Assembly (NCBI GenBank): GCA_947472885.1
Contig: CANJBX010000019.1
Span: forward strand, 1-60,808
Length of the DNA stretch: 60,808 bases
Direction: 5' to 3'
Origin: Hyphomicrobiaceae bacterium
GTDB taxonomy: Bacteria > Pseudomonadota > Alphaproteobacteria > Rhizobiales > Xanthobacteraceae
Made by a program: the position numbers and the translations under genes
Notes under the pieces: model-generated
What the model was told of the DNA's origin: nothing
Database searches by the model: none
What the model saw: the letters and a program-made list of their open reading frames with translations, nothing else
Part shown: piece after piece, positions 1 to 8,393 of the stretch
Position numbering within the stretch: the first letter of the stretch is position 1
Layout of the letters: the number at the start of each line of letters is the position of its first letter

Positions 1-310
1 CTCTAAGATTGGGCTTTTTAAGCACTTGATTTCAATGACTTAGCGGCCTGGCTCATCTTTGTTATATTTTATGAGGTTGCGAGCTTCGTTCTGTGAGCGT
101 ACATTTTGCGTGCTTTAGGCCCTTGTAGCGCCTGCTTAGTCGCACGCAGGACAGAGCTTTCAAAGCGAAACCTACACAAAACCTGTACAGTTGAATTTAG
201 AAACTGTAAGTCATTGATTTTACAGCATAAAAATAGACACATTAGCAGTACAAGCATTGCCACGGCAAGTTCTGACCGCTCGACGCTCAAGTCCTGGCGT
301 TCCATAAATA
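1..310. other. AT-rich stretch with no gene recognised
   Basis: This left-hand edge is noticeably richer in A and T than the DNA that follows. Open frames on both strands are short, overlap each other and show no recognisable protein features, so I do not call a gene. It ends at a strong hairpin terminator. It may be the tail of an accessory segment or a non-coding region belonging to a gene outside the window. Confidence 0.4.
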
Positions 311-339
311 AAAAAACGCCGGCGCAAGCCGGCGTTTTT
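311..339. terminator. Rho-independent terminator
   Basis: An A-run, a GC-rich stem (ACGCCGGC/GCCGGCGT with a short CAA-type loop) and a T-run form a symmetrical hairpin that would work on either strand. It lies just beyond the stop codon of the minus-strand DUF930 gene, so it most likely ends that transcript. Confidence 0.85.
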
Positions 340-370
340 GTTTTGAGGTGCTGTTTCGCCGTTTGCGTTG

Positions 371-784
371 TCAGCGCCACAGCCCGAATTTTTCCCATTT
401 CTCTTCGGGAATTTTTTCGCCGACCTTGTAGGTGAACGACAGTACCTTCATGCGGTCCGGCGAAGTCTCGCAATTGAACGAGAACTGATACCACTCTTTC
501 CTGCTGCGGAACGCCGCGCCATCGCCGATCATCCTGTCGCCGTCGATCCTGGCTTCGGAACTGGCGTCCATCACCGCGCGGTCGGGACGGTAAGGGCTCT
601 TGTCCTGTGAGATGCGTTCGGCGGCGATATAGCTGCAGATCTGGATGAACCGCTCCGACGGATCGATTTGCTGGAGCATCTTTTCAAGCTTGGCGTTTTC
701 CGACTTTGCATCCGGTTTCGCCTTGGCGGCGAACGACAGTCCGGGCATTGCCACCAGCACTAAGCTCAACACCAGCCATTGCAT
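371..784 (-). CDS. Secreted DUF930-domain protein
   Basis: A 137-residue exported protein of unknown function. Residues 1-19 (MQWLVLSLVLVAMPGLSFA) form a clean signal peptide. The mature part has the hallmarks of DUF930 proteins of Rhizobiales: a C-x-Y-I-A-A-E-R-I segment, a conserved central S-P-Y-R-P-D-R stretch and a second cysteine in the F-x-C-E-T region. The two cysteines could form a disulfide in the periplasm. I chose the ATG at 784 because the signal peptide begins there; an in-frame GTG at 808 would add eight residues before it. The gene stands alone and is followed by a strong terminator. Family assignment is from recognised motifs; no biochemical role is known to me. Confidence 0.7.
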   Translation of the reverse strand: MQWLVLSLVLVAMPGLSFAAKAKPDAKSENAKLEKMLQQIDPSERFIQICSYIAAERISQDKSPYRPDRAVMDASSEARIDGDRMIGDGAAFRSRKEWYQFSFNCETSPDRMKVLSFTYKVGEKIPEEKWEKFGLWR

Positions 785-932
785 TCCACGAATCTCCACG
801 GGCGACACATGCCCCAGAATCAGACGGACATTAGAAGGATGCGGCGCGCGATTGAATGGCGAATTCGCGCGCGATATGCAGCCCGAAGGCGGTATCTTGT
901 TAGTGTGAAATAACAGGAAGATGGCTGTGCTT

Positions 933-2357
933 CTAGCGGCCGAAGCGGCTGTTGAAGCTCTCGGAAGCGAGCGGGGCTGCTGCGCCGTTGATCACGCCCA
1001 GGCTGCCCGGCGCCTGCGCAACCTGCTGCGGCGCTGCGGGAGTGGCGGCGCTGGTTTCGGCGGGTGCTGCCGCATTGGCCGTGCGCGAACCACGCAGGCC
1101 AACCATGTTGCCAAGGCGCTGGAGCTTGCTTGGCTGCTCGCTTTTGGCTTCAGCCACCTTGGATTCCGGAGTCTTCGGTGCAACCGGCGCAGGGCTTGCC
1201 ATGCGCACCGGCGCTTGCTGCTGCTGTATTGCGGCCGGGGCCGAGTAGGCGGCGACGGGCACGGAAACCGGCGCCATTTCGTTGCTTGCATTGGCAACAG
1301 CGACCAGCGGCTCGCCATCGGCGCCGCGCGGCGGGTTGACGTTGTTGACCATGGCGCCCGGCTGCGCGCCGACGATCGGCTTGTTATCGGCGAAGATACC
1401 GTCGAGCAGGTTCTTCGGCTTGAGCTTGGCCATGAAGGTCGGGTGCATGCCGCCATCGACACCGCCGCGGCCCTGAGCCACCGGCACGTTGCGCGAAACC
1501 AGTTCTGAATACTGGCGCTCGTCGTTGCTGCGCTTGTCGCGGATCAGCGACGCGATAGCCGGTGAAACCTGATAGGCGGGACAGCGGTTGCGTGCGTTGA
1601 ATGAAAGCGATGCCCCGTTGGGGCTTTCCGCGTCGAAGACGTAGCGCTTCTCGCAGACATCGACCTTCGGCTCTTGCCGCGTCACTTCAAAGTGGTCGTA
1701 GCCCTGCTTGATCATCCGCCAGAACGCCATGTGCGGCGAATTGCGGTGCTTGGCCATGTTGGCCGGCGTCATGCGGAACGGATAGGCCTGAACCTGAAAC
1801 GATTTATGGCCGCCCGTGAATGACTCGCGGCCGAGCGTGAAGATCTCGCCGATCTGTTCGTCGGTCATGGCGTAGCAGCCGCGCGACGAGCAATCGCCGT
1901 GCACCATCAGGAAAGCGCCGGTGCGGTCGTTGGCCTTGTCGTAGGTGTTCGGGAAACCGAGGTTGAACGCGAGGAAGTAGCTCGAATTCGGGTTCATCTG
2001 GCCAGGCGTGATCTGGTAGAAGCCCTCGGGCGCCTGACGGTCGCCTTCCTTGACCTTGGGGCCGAGATCGCCGGACCAGCGGCAGATCGGATAGGTCTTC
2101 AGGAGCGCGAAACTGCCGGTGGTGTCTTTTTTCCAGACCTCAAGCTCGGCTTCTTCCTTGAAGATGCGCACGAGGATCGGGGACTCGCCCGGCATCTGCT
2201 TGCGTTCAAGCTCAGCCGACATTTCCCTGGAGAGCGGCGCCAGCGCGCGCGTTGGGACCGTGGGGATGCTGTCGGCGTTGCAACCGGCGAGCAAAAGCGA
2301 TGCTGCAATCGCAGCCAGCGCGAGCCCAGCGCGGAAATAACGCGAACTATCGATCAA
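933..2357 (-). CDS. L,D-transpeptidase (YkuD) family lipoprotein
   Basis: Predicted peptidoglycan or outer-envelope cross-linking enzyme of the YkuD family. The catalytic signature HGDCSSRGCYAM (His153 to Cys161 from the chosen start) matches H-x(n)-S-x-G-C, with Cys161 as nucleophile. A lipobox LLLAGC puts the lipidated cysteine at residue 26, so the protein should be membrane anchored. After the catalytic domain there is a long Ala/Pro/Gln-rich tail of about 150 residues, probably disordered. The start is a judgement: a TTG at 2357 has a good Shine-Dalgarno GGGGAG six bases upstream and gives a classic lipoprotein signal. In-frame ATGs at 2414 and 2489 would place 19 or 44 extra residues before the hydrophobic core. 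The gene is monocistronic. Family is firm; the exact substrate is not known. Confidence 0.82.
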   Translation of the reverse strand: MIDSSRYFRAGLALAAIAASLLLAGCNADSIPTVPTRALAPLSREMSAELERKQMPGESPILVRIFKEEAELEVWKKDTTGSFALLKTYPICRWSGDLGPKVKEGDRQAPEGFYQITPGQMNPNSSYFLAFNLGFPNTYDKANDRTGAFLMVHGDCSSRGCYAMTDEQIGEIFTLGRESFTGGHKSFQVQAYPFRMTPANMAKHRNSPHMAFWRMIKQGYDHFEVTRQEPKVDVCEKRYVFDAESPNGASLSFNARNRCPAYQVSPAIASLIRDKRSNDERQYSELVSRNVPVAQGRGGVDGGMHPTFMAKLKPKNLLDGIFADNKPIVGAQPGAMVNNVNPPRGADGEPLVAVANASNEMAPVSVPVAAYSAPAAIQQQQAPVRMASPAPVAPKTPESKVAEAKSEQPSKLQRLGNMVGLRGSRTANAAAPAETSAATPAAPQQVAQAPGSLGVINGAAAPLASESFNSRFGR

Positions 2358-2634
2358 ACCAAGCTCCCCAACCGAAGGGACGTCCCCGAAAAACACTTGC
2401 AGATCGTTATCCATAAGATGTGGTCTAAGCAAGGCGCAGGGGTCACCACATGGACCTGACCACGGCCATGGTGAACGATTAGTAAACATTTGATATAATT
2501 GATATTATCGCTCTTTCAGCGGTGCGGAAATGCGGGTATTCCGGGAGGCGGATCCGGCCGTCTTGCGAACCGGAAATGGTAACTGCGGCCGATGCGATTC
2601 CGCGGGTTGTCCGCCCCTCGCAGCAACCTCGCGG

Positions 2635-3588
2635 CTACAGGCTGCGTCCGATATTGAGGAACTTGTCGCGGCGCTGGCGGCGCACGGTGTCGCGGCTCAG
2701 GCCGTTGAGTTCACCGAAAGCCTTGTCGATGGCCGCGCCGGTTGCGGCAATCGCGGCGGCGGGATCGCGATGCGCGCCGCCGGCCGGTTCCGTAATGACG
2801 CCGTCGATGATGCCCAGCCAGGTCATGTCGTCGGACGTGATCTTCATGTTGGTGGCGGCTTCCTGTGCCTTGGTGGTGTCGCGCCACAGGATCGACGCGG
2901 CGCCTTCAGGCGAGATCACGCTGTAGATCGCGTGCTGCAGCATCAGCACGCGGTTGGCGGTCGCCAGCGCAATCGCGCCGCCCGAGCCGCCCTCGCCAAG
3001 AACGATGGCGATGTTCGGTGCGCCGAGGCCGAGACAGGTATCGGTCGAACGCGCGATGGCTTCGGCCTGGCCGCGTTCTTCAGCGCCAATGCCGGGATAG
3101 GCGCCGGCGGTGTCCACCAGTCCGATCACCGGGATGTCGAAGCGATCCGCCATTTCCATCAGGCGCACGGCCTTGCGATAGCCTTCAGGGCGCGCCATGC
3201 CGAAATTGTGCTTGAGGCGCGCTTCGGTGTTGGAGCCCTTTTCTTGGCCGATCACGCAGACGCTTTCGCCGCGAAAGCGCCCGAAGCCACCGATGATCGC
3301 ATCGTCGTCGCCGAACGTGCGGTCGCCCGCAAGCGGCACGAAGTCGGTCATCAGTCCGGCGATGTAGTCGAGGCAATGCGGCCGCTGCGGATGGCGCGCG
3401 ACCTGCGTCTTCTGCCACGGGGTCAGTTCCGAATAGATATCGTTCAGCACGCCCGAAGCCTTGGCTTCGAGCCTTGCGATTTCCTCGCCGATTGTCCCGT
3501 TGTCGCCGGTGGCGGACAGGGCGCGAAGCTCCTCGATCTTGGCCTCGAGCTCCGCGACAGGCTTTTCAAAATCAAGATAGCTGCGCAT
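2635..3588 (-). CDS. accA: Acetyl-CoA carboxylase carboxyltransferase subunit alpha
   Basis: Alpha half of the carboxyltransferase that passes CO2 from biotin to acetyl-CoA, the first committed step of fatty acid synthesis; it acts with AccD in the cytoplasm. The 317 residues align end to end with the family: MRSYLDFEKPVAELEAKI at the start, then GDRTFGDDDAI, GRFRGESVCVIG, the oxyanion-type segment GLVDTAGAYPGIGAEERGQ, and GEGGSGGAIA. The ATG at 3588 corresponds to the usual AccA N-terminus; an upstream in-frame ATG at 3624 adds twelve unconserved residues. accD is not in the window, as is common in this order. No sign of damage. Confidence 0.97.
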   Translation of the reverse strand: MRSYLDFEKPVAELEAKIEELRALSATGDNGTIGEEIARLEAKASGVLNDIYSELTPWQKTQVARHPQRPHCLDYIAGLMTDFVPLAGDRTFGDDDAIIGGFGRFRGESVCVIGQEKGSNTEARLKHNFGMARPEGYRKAVRLMEMADRFDIPVIGLVDTAGAYPGIGAEERGQAEAIARSTDTCLGLGAPNIAIVLGEGGSGGAIALATANRVLMLQHAIYSVISPEGAASILWRDTTKAQEAATNMKITSDDMTWLGIIDGVITEPAGGAHRDPAAAIAATGAAIDKAFGELNGLSRDTVRRQRRDKFLNIGRSL

Positions 3589-3717
3589 CGGCGTGAAAAA
3601 ACGCGGGCTGGAGGCGGAAGTCAAGCAAGGAGGGGGGTAGAAGCCAAATTAATAGGCATTGCGGGAATTTAGGTTTCTTTTCGCTGGGTAGCCTGCCGGC
3701 CGGAATGCCGCAAACGA

Positions 3718-3745
3718 CAATGGCCGGGGCTGGCCCCGGCCATTG
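3718..3745. terminator. GC-rich hairpin, possible terminator
   Basis: A perfect inverted repeat, CAATGGCCGGGG/CCCCGGCCATTG around a four-base loop. It lies just past the end of the minus-strand TadG-like gene, where a terminator is expected, but no T-run follows on that strand, so it is a weaker candidate than the others. Confidence 0.5.
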
Positions 3746-3767
3746 TGATTCTGGAGCCGTCTCTGGC

Positions 3768-5093
3768 TTACTTCGCGACCCGCAGGCGCGACAGTTTGGT
3801 GCCGATCTGGCTGAACACACTCACCATCTGGCTGGTGCTCGTGATCTTGTAATACTTGTCCGTACTGGATGCGCAGCTTTGCAAAATTGTCGGCGTTCCG
3901 TCCAGAACGAGGATTGTATAGACCGTAATGCCCGCGGCTTTGACGTTGTTGCAGGCTGCGGTCATGCGCGCGTCGATTGCCGACTGGCTGGAAGTCCAGC
4001 GGTTCTGCGTATTCTCGCCGTCGGTCATAAAGATGATGACTTTGTTATACTGGTAATTGGCTTCTTCCGCGGGTGCAAAAAGCGGTGCGCCCTATGTCAG
4101 CGAGTGCCAGCCCCATTCCAGGCCGATGGTCGTATTGGTGTTGCCGTTCGGCGTCATCGAGTCGATTTTGCTCTTGAGCGCCGTCCAGTTGTAGGTCAGC
4201 GGCATCAACTCGACCGGGCAGTCTTCATACTGTTCGGTCGGGAACAAGGTCACGCCGCCGTTCGCAGTTGACGGAGCCGCATTCGTTGTATCGTAGGGTT
4301 GATCGCGGTCAGAAACGCAGCCGTTCCAGGTGTTGTGGTTGTCAGGAACCCACGTCGTCGTGGTCGCGCATTTCTTCGTCGTCTTGCCGCTCTTGCCGGT
4401 CTTCTGCGTCGTGCAGGTCGTCGTCGATGAATCTTGGCCGTTGCCGTCTTCCCACTCGTCCCAGTCGAGCCACGTCGCGTTGTAGTTCGCCTTGCCGACG
4501 TTGACGTCGCGCGCAAACGGAATGATCGAAACGTAGACATCGCCGTTGTTGGTCGCGGACGCCTTGAGCTGATCGATCAGCGCTTTTGCGGCGGTCTTGA
4601 GCGCCGGCATCTTGCCGTTATCATTCATCGATCCGGTGTTGCCGAGCGCCAGCGCGACGCGCAGGCGGGTGTTGCCCCAGGCCGAAACCGATTTCGCGGA
4701 AATCGGCATATCGGTGATGCCGAAGCCCGGAATGCCCATGAACATAGTCTTGAGCGACGTCGCGCCCGTGACCGTCACCTGCGGCCCGGTGCTGGTCATC
4801 GCATAGGCCGCGTTGAACGTAACGGATGATGCGGCTGTCCCCTTGTACATCGCAAAGAAATAAGCCGATGCGTTGGTCTGCAACTGCGCAGAGGTCTGCG
4901 ACGAAGCGCTGGCGGACATCGCGAGCGCAGTGGAATCGAGCGCTGCCTGCAATTTGGAATTCACGGCGTTGGCACGGCTGTAATCGACCGCGGCGCCAAT
5001 CAGTCCGACGATTGGAATGAGGGAGAGGCCAAACATCGGCAGGATGTTGGCGCGCCGGTCTCCCATGAAGCGGCGAATGTGACGCATGATCAT
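3768..5093 (-). pseudogene. TadG-like pilus protein with von Willebrand domain, broken by an amber stop
   Basis: Reads as one 441-codon frame interrupted by an in-frame TAG at 4092-4094. N-terminal part: a TadE/TadG-type membrane anchor, with ANILPMFGLSLIPIVGLIGAA as prepilin-like helix followed by AVDYSRANAVNSKLQAALD. This is the class of Flp/Tad pilus-assembly proteins whose body lies in the periplasm. The body is a von Willebrand factor A domain. The segment after the stop (beginning GAPLFAPAEEANYQYNKVI, then IFMTDGENTQNRW) is clearly the missing half and stays in the same frame, so this is a nonsense change and not a frameshift. A second lesion is visible: the metal-site motif that normally reads LDNTGSM here reads LGNTGSM (Gly151, codon at 4641-4643). 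There are no other tad genes nearby. If the stop is real, the 333-residue product lacks the end of the domain. A sequencing error or stop readthrough remains possible. Confidence 0.8.
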
Positions 5094-5315
5094 CGCGTGG
5101 CTCCGTCCACAATCCCTTGGCTTGCGCGTTATGAATAGTGCTGCAAACCGCTGTATTTGATCGGACCACACTAGCGACCAGCCGTTTAAATACGGTGCAT
5201 CGAATTGCGTAAAAACAGGGTTGGGCCGTTAACTTAAACGCATCCTCAACTGCCGCGAACAGCGTTGCTTTTCAGGGCGTTGCAAAAAATTTACGATAAA
5301 CGGCGGCGTGCTTGT

Positions 5316-6254
5316 TCAGTCTTCCGATAACGGATGCAGGTCGCGCACCAGGCTTTTCAACCGCTCTTCGAGAACGTGTGTGTAAATCTGGGTCGTCGAA
5401 ATATCGGCGTGGCCGAGCAGTGTTTGCACCACGCGCAGGTCGGCGCCGTTCTGAAGAAGGTGGCTTGCGAAGGCATGGCGCAGCACGTGCGGGCTGATGC
5501 GTGTGGGCGCGATGCCTGTGGCGGACGCCAGTTCTTTGAGTTCGCGCGCGGCGTGCTGGCGCGTCAGGTGGCCGCTCTCGCCAAACGAGGGAAACAGCCA
5601 CCTGGTTTCCTTGTGGCCGTTTTCTGCAAGCAGCGCGAGATACTCCCGCATGGCGTCACGCGCCGGCGTGTTGAGCGGCACCAGCCGTTCCTTGTTGCCC
5701 TTGCCGCGGATCACCAGCATGCGTTCGTCGCGTCGCGCCGCCGATGCGGGGAGTGCGACCAGCTCGGAGACGCGCAATCCTGTCGCGTAAAGCACTTCAA
5801 GGAGACACACGAGCCGCATGGCGCGCACGCGCTCTCCGGCAAGCGAGGCGCCGCTGGCGCGTTCGCGCGCGCAGGCAAGGAGTTGATCGACTTCCTTGAT
5901 GGAAAGCACCTTCGGCAGCGACCGGCCGCGCTTGGGGCCTTCGATCACGGCCGCAGGATCCTCGCTGCGGTGGCCTTCGGCATAGAGGAATCTGTAGAGC
6001 TGGCGGATGGCGGACAGCTTGCGCGCGACCGAGGCGGCGCTCAGGCCGCGTTCGGCGAGTTCGACAAGGTAGCCGCGAATGTCATCGGTTGAGGCATTGG
6101 CGATCTTGCGCCCGCCCGCGGTCAATGAGGCTTCAAGGTCGGTCAGGTCGCGCGTATAGGCATCGAGCGTGTTTTTTCCGGCGCCGCGCTCGGCGGCGAG
6201 CATGTCGAGGAAGAGTTCGGTCTGCCGGCCGGGATCGCTTGCGCGCCGCGCCAT
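5316..6254 (-). CDS. xerD: Site-specific tyrosine recombinase XerD
   Basis: Chromosome-dimer resolving recombinase acting with XerC at the dif site near the terminus. The 312-residue protein has the N-terminal SAM-like DNA-binding domain (about 10-100) and the catalytic domain (about 115-305) with all expected residues: Arg161 in ATGLRVSEL, Lys185 in GKGNKER, His256 and Arg259 in PHVLRHAFASH, His282 in LLGHADIS, and nucleophile Tyr291 in TQIYTHV. The ending KSLVRDLHPL fits Xer proteins. The neighbours (small membrane protein, aroK, aroB) are housekeeping genes, which argues against a phage or island integrase. The starting ATG at 6254 follows the upstream small gene by only a few bases, so the two are probably cotranscribed. 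Confidence 0.93.
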   Translation of the reverse strand: MARRASDPGRQTELFLDMLAAERGAGKNTLDAYTRDLTDLEASLTAGGRKIANASTDDIRGYLVELAERGLSAASVARKLSAIRQLYRFLYAEGHRSEDPAAVIEGPKRGRSLPKVLSIKEVDQLLACARERASGASLAGERVRAMRLVCLLEVLYATGLRVSELVALPASAARRDERMLVIRGKGNKERLVPLNTPARDAMREYLALLAENGHKETRWLFPSFGESGHLTRQHAARELKELASATGIAPTRISPHVLRHAFASHLLQNGADLRVVQTLLGHADISTTQIYTHVLEERLKSLVRDLHPLSED

Positions 6255-6258
6255 TGCT

Positions 6259-6408
6259 TCACCGCTGCTTGTAGAAGCGGTCTTGGGGCAGCGTCACCGA
6301 AATCTCGCGGGGGCTCGGTTTGACGAAATAGGCGAGCGCAAAAACGCTGGCATAGCCAATCGCACCGATGATGCCGACGACGGACAGGAACCGGAGCAAG
6401 CTCGGCAT
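6259..6408 (-). CDS. Small single-pass membrane protein
   Basis: A 49-residue protein with one clear transmembrane helix (about residues 5-29, SVVGIIGAIGYASVFALAYFV) and a short polar C-terminal tail ending in RFYKQR. The stop codon lies four bases before the xerD start, suggesting translation in the same transcript. I placed the start at the ATG at 6408, directly ahead of the helix; the frame extends upstream to 6513 but the added residues look random. No function is recognised. Confidence 0.6.
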   Translation of the reverse strand: MPSLLRFLSVVGIIGAIGYASVFALAYFVKPSPREISVTLPQDRFYKQR

Positions 6409-6636
6409 GATTTCGTCCCCGGAATAAAAGCGTCCGGTTGCTGGAAGGGCTCGGCTGGTGCCGAAACTGCGGTAAAACCTGTAAATCCCGCGCGCAAATC
6501 CAAGCTTAAACACGATTCATGCCGGGAATGCCGCCGAGTACGACCAATACGCGGGTCTGGCAAGGGGTCAGTAGTAGCGATAATAGGATAACGTGGCGTT
6601 GTTAAGTTTAGGTTTTGGATTGGACCCAGTTTTGCG

Positions 6637-7263
6637 ATGTCGGAACCTGCCGAATTGCCGGAAACCATGGTGGAAGCGCAGCCGGTGCCAGCGCCGGGGG
6701 CGGCGTCCGTGCGCGCCGTGCTCGGCAGCCGCTCGGTTGTGCTGGTGGGCATGATGGGCGCGGGCAAATCGTCCGTTGGCAAGCGGCTCGCCGTGGCGCT
6801 CGATATTCCGTTTCTCGATGCTGATACTGAAATAGAGAAGGCCGCCGGCATGTCGATCCCGGACATCTTTGAATCCAAGGGCGAGCCTTATTTCCGCGCC
6901 GGCGAGGCGCGCGTGATTGCACGCATCCTCGATGCCGGCCCGCAAGTGCTGGCGACCGGCGGCGGCGCGTTCATGAACGAGCAGACGCGCGCTGCGGTGG
7001 CTGCGCGCGGCATCTCGATCTGGCTCAAGGCGGATCTCGATGTGCTGCTGCGCCGTGTCAAACGACGCGCCGACCGGCCGCTTCTCAAGAACGGCGATCC
7101 GGCCGAGACGCTGGAGCGTCTGATGGCTGAACGCGATCCGGTCTATGCGCAGGCCGATATCACGGTCGGTTCACGCGACGTGCCGCATGAGTCCATCGTG
7201 GCCGAGATTGTGGGGCTGATCGCCGATAGGCTTGCCGCTGCAAAGACGGAGGTGCGCGCATGA
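6637..7263 (+). CDS. aroK: Shikimate kinase
   Basis: Phosphorylates shikimate to shikimate 3-phosphate, step five of the shikimate pathway to aromatic amino acids. The P-loop GMMGAGKSS is at residues 38-46, the acidic FLDADTEIE segment that binds magnesium and shikimate follows, then GGGAF (about 108-112) and the lid RRADRPLL. At 208 residues it is about 30 longer than the minimal family because of a Pro/Ala-rich N-terminal extension before the P-loop, a common trait in this order. The stop overlaps the aroB start by ATGA, so the two genes are translationally coupled. It is divergent from the small membrane protein and xerD. Confidence 0.96.
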   Translation: MSEPAELPETMVEAQPVPAPGAASVRAVLGSRSVVLVGMMGAGKSSVGKRLAVALDIPFLDADTEIEKAAGMSIPDIFESKGEPYFRAGEARVIARILDAGPQVLATGGGAFMNEQTRAAVAARGISIWLKADLDVLLRRVKRRADRPLLKNGDPAETLERLMAERDPVYAQADITVGSRDVPHESIVAEIVGLIADRLAAAKTEVRA

Positions 7264-8393
7264 CGGCGCCCCTGAAGCAAGGCGAGCCCATCATCGTCAA
7301 CGTCGCGCTCGGCGAGCGTGCCTACGACATCGTGATCGGGCGGGGCGTGCTGGCGAGTCTCGGCGCGCGCGTTGCCGCGCTCAAGCCTGGCGCGAAAGCC
7401 GCCATCGTCACCGATGAGACGGTTGGAAAACATTATCTCGCGGCGACCCGCAAGTCGCTCGCCGATGCCGGCATCGAGTCGACCGATATCGTTGTGCCAC
7501 CCGGCGAATCATCGAAAAGTTTTGCGGTGCTGCAGAAAGTCTGCGACGGCCTGATCGGCGCGCGCATCGAGCGCAGCGACGTCGTCGTCGCGCTTGGCGG
7601 CGGCGTGGTTGGCGATCTCGCGGGCTTTGCCGCGTCCATCGTTCGGCGTGGCGTTGACTATGTGCAGGTGCCGACGTCGCTCCTGGCGCAGGTCGATTCC
7701 TCGGTCGGCGGCAAGACTGCCATCGACACCAACCATGGCAAGAATCTCGTCGGCGCGTTCTACCAGCCGCTGCTGGTCGTCGCCGACACGGCACTGCTCG
7801 ATACACTTTCGCCGCGCGAGTTCCGCGCCGGCTATGCGGAAGTCGCCAAGTATGGATTGCTCGGTGACGCTGCATTCTTCGCCTGGCTCGAAGCCAACGC
7901 CAAGGACGTATTCGCTGGCGGGCCCGCGCGCGAACACGCGATTGCGGTGAGCTGCCGCATGAAAGCCGAGATCGTTGCGCGCGACGAGCGCGAGACCGGC
8001 GATCGTGCGCTCCTCAATCTCGGTCATACGTTCGGCCACGCATTCGAGGCGGCGGCGGGTTTCTCCGGCCGTCTGCTGCACGGCGAGGCTGTCGCGCTCG
8101 GCACCTCGATGGCGATGGAGTTTTCCGCGCGTCACCAGTTGTTGCCGATGACGGAGGCCGACCGCGCCATCCGCCATCTCGCCGCCGTTGGCCTGCCGAC
8201 GAAGACCGCGCAGGTCGAAGGCGGCGTGCCGACCGTTGACGTGCTGATGGACCTGATCGCGCAGGACAAGAAGGTCAAGCGCGGCAAGCTCACCTTTATT
8301 CTGGCGCGCGGCATCGGCCAGGCTTTCGTCGCGCCCGACGTCGATCCTAACAGTGTCCGCTCCTTCATCGCCGAGAAAATCGCCGCCACATGA
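7260..8393 (+). CDS. aroB: 3-dehydroquinate synthase
   Basis: Converts DAHP to 3-dehydroquinate, the second shikimate-pathway step, using NAD and a divalent metal. The NAD-binding glycine motif LGGGVVGDLAGF (112-123) and the segment DSSVGGKTAIDTNHGKN are intact. The three metal ligands are visible as Glu194 (YAEVAKYG), His256 (LNLGHTFGH) and His274 (LLHGEAVA). Length 377 is normal. It starts with ATG inside the aroK stop and itself ends with an ATGA overlap into the CorC-like gene, so aroK-aroB-corC form one tight operon. Confidence 0.97.
   Translation: MTAPLKQGEPIIVNVALGERAYDIVIGRGVLASLGARVAALKPGAKAAIVTDETVGKHYLAATRKSLADAGIESTDIVVPPGESSKSFAVLQKVCDGLIGARIERSDVVVALGGGVVGDLAGFAASIVRRGVDYVQVPTSLLAQVDSSVGGKTAIDTNHGKNLVGAFYQPLLVVADTALLDTLSPREFRAGYAEVAKYGLLGDAAFFAWLEANAKDVFAGGPAREHAIAVSCRMKAEIVARDERETGDRALLNLGHTFGHAFEAAAGFSGRLLHGEAVALGTSMAMEFSARHQLLPMTEADRAIRHLAAVGLPTKTAQVEGGVPTVDVLMDLIAQDKKVKRGKLTFILARGIGQAFVAPDVDPNSVRSFIAEKIAAT

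Noticed and set aside
5316-6254. The recombinase as a phage or island integrase
   Set aside because: Full XerD length and residues, housekeeping neighbours and no attachment-site repeats.
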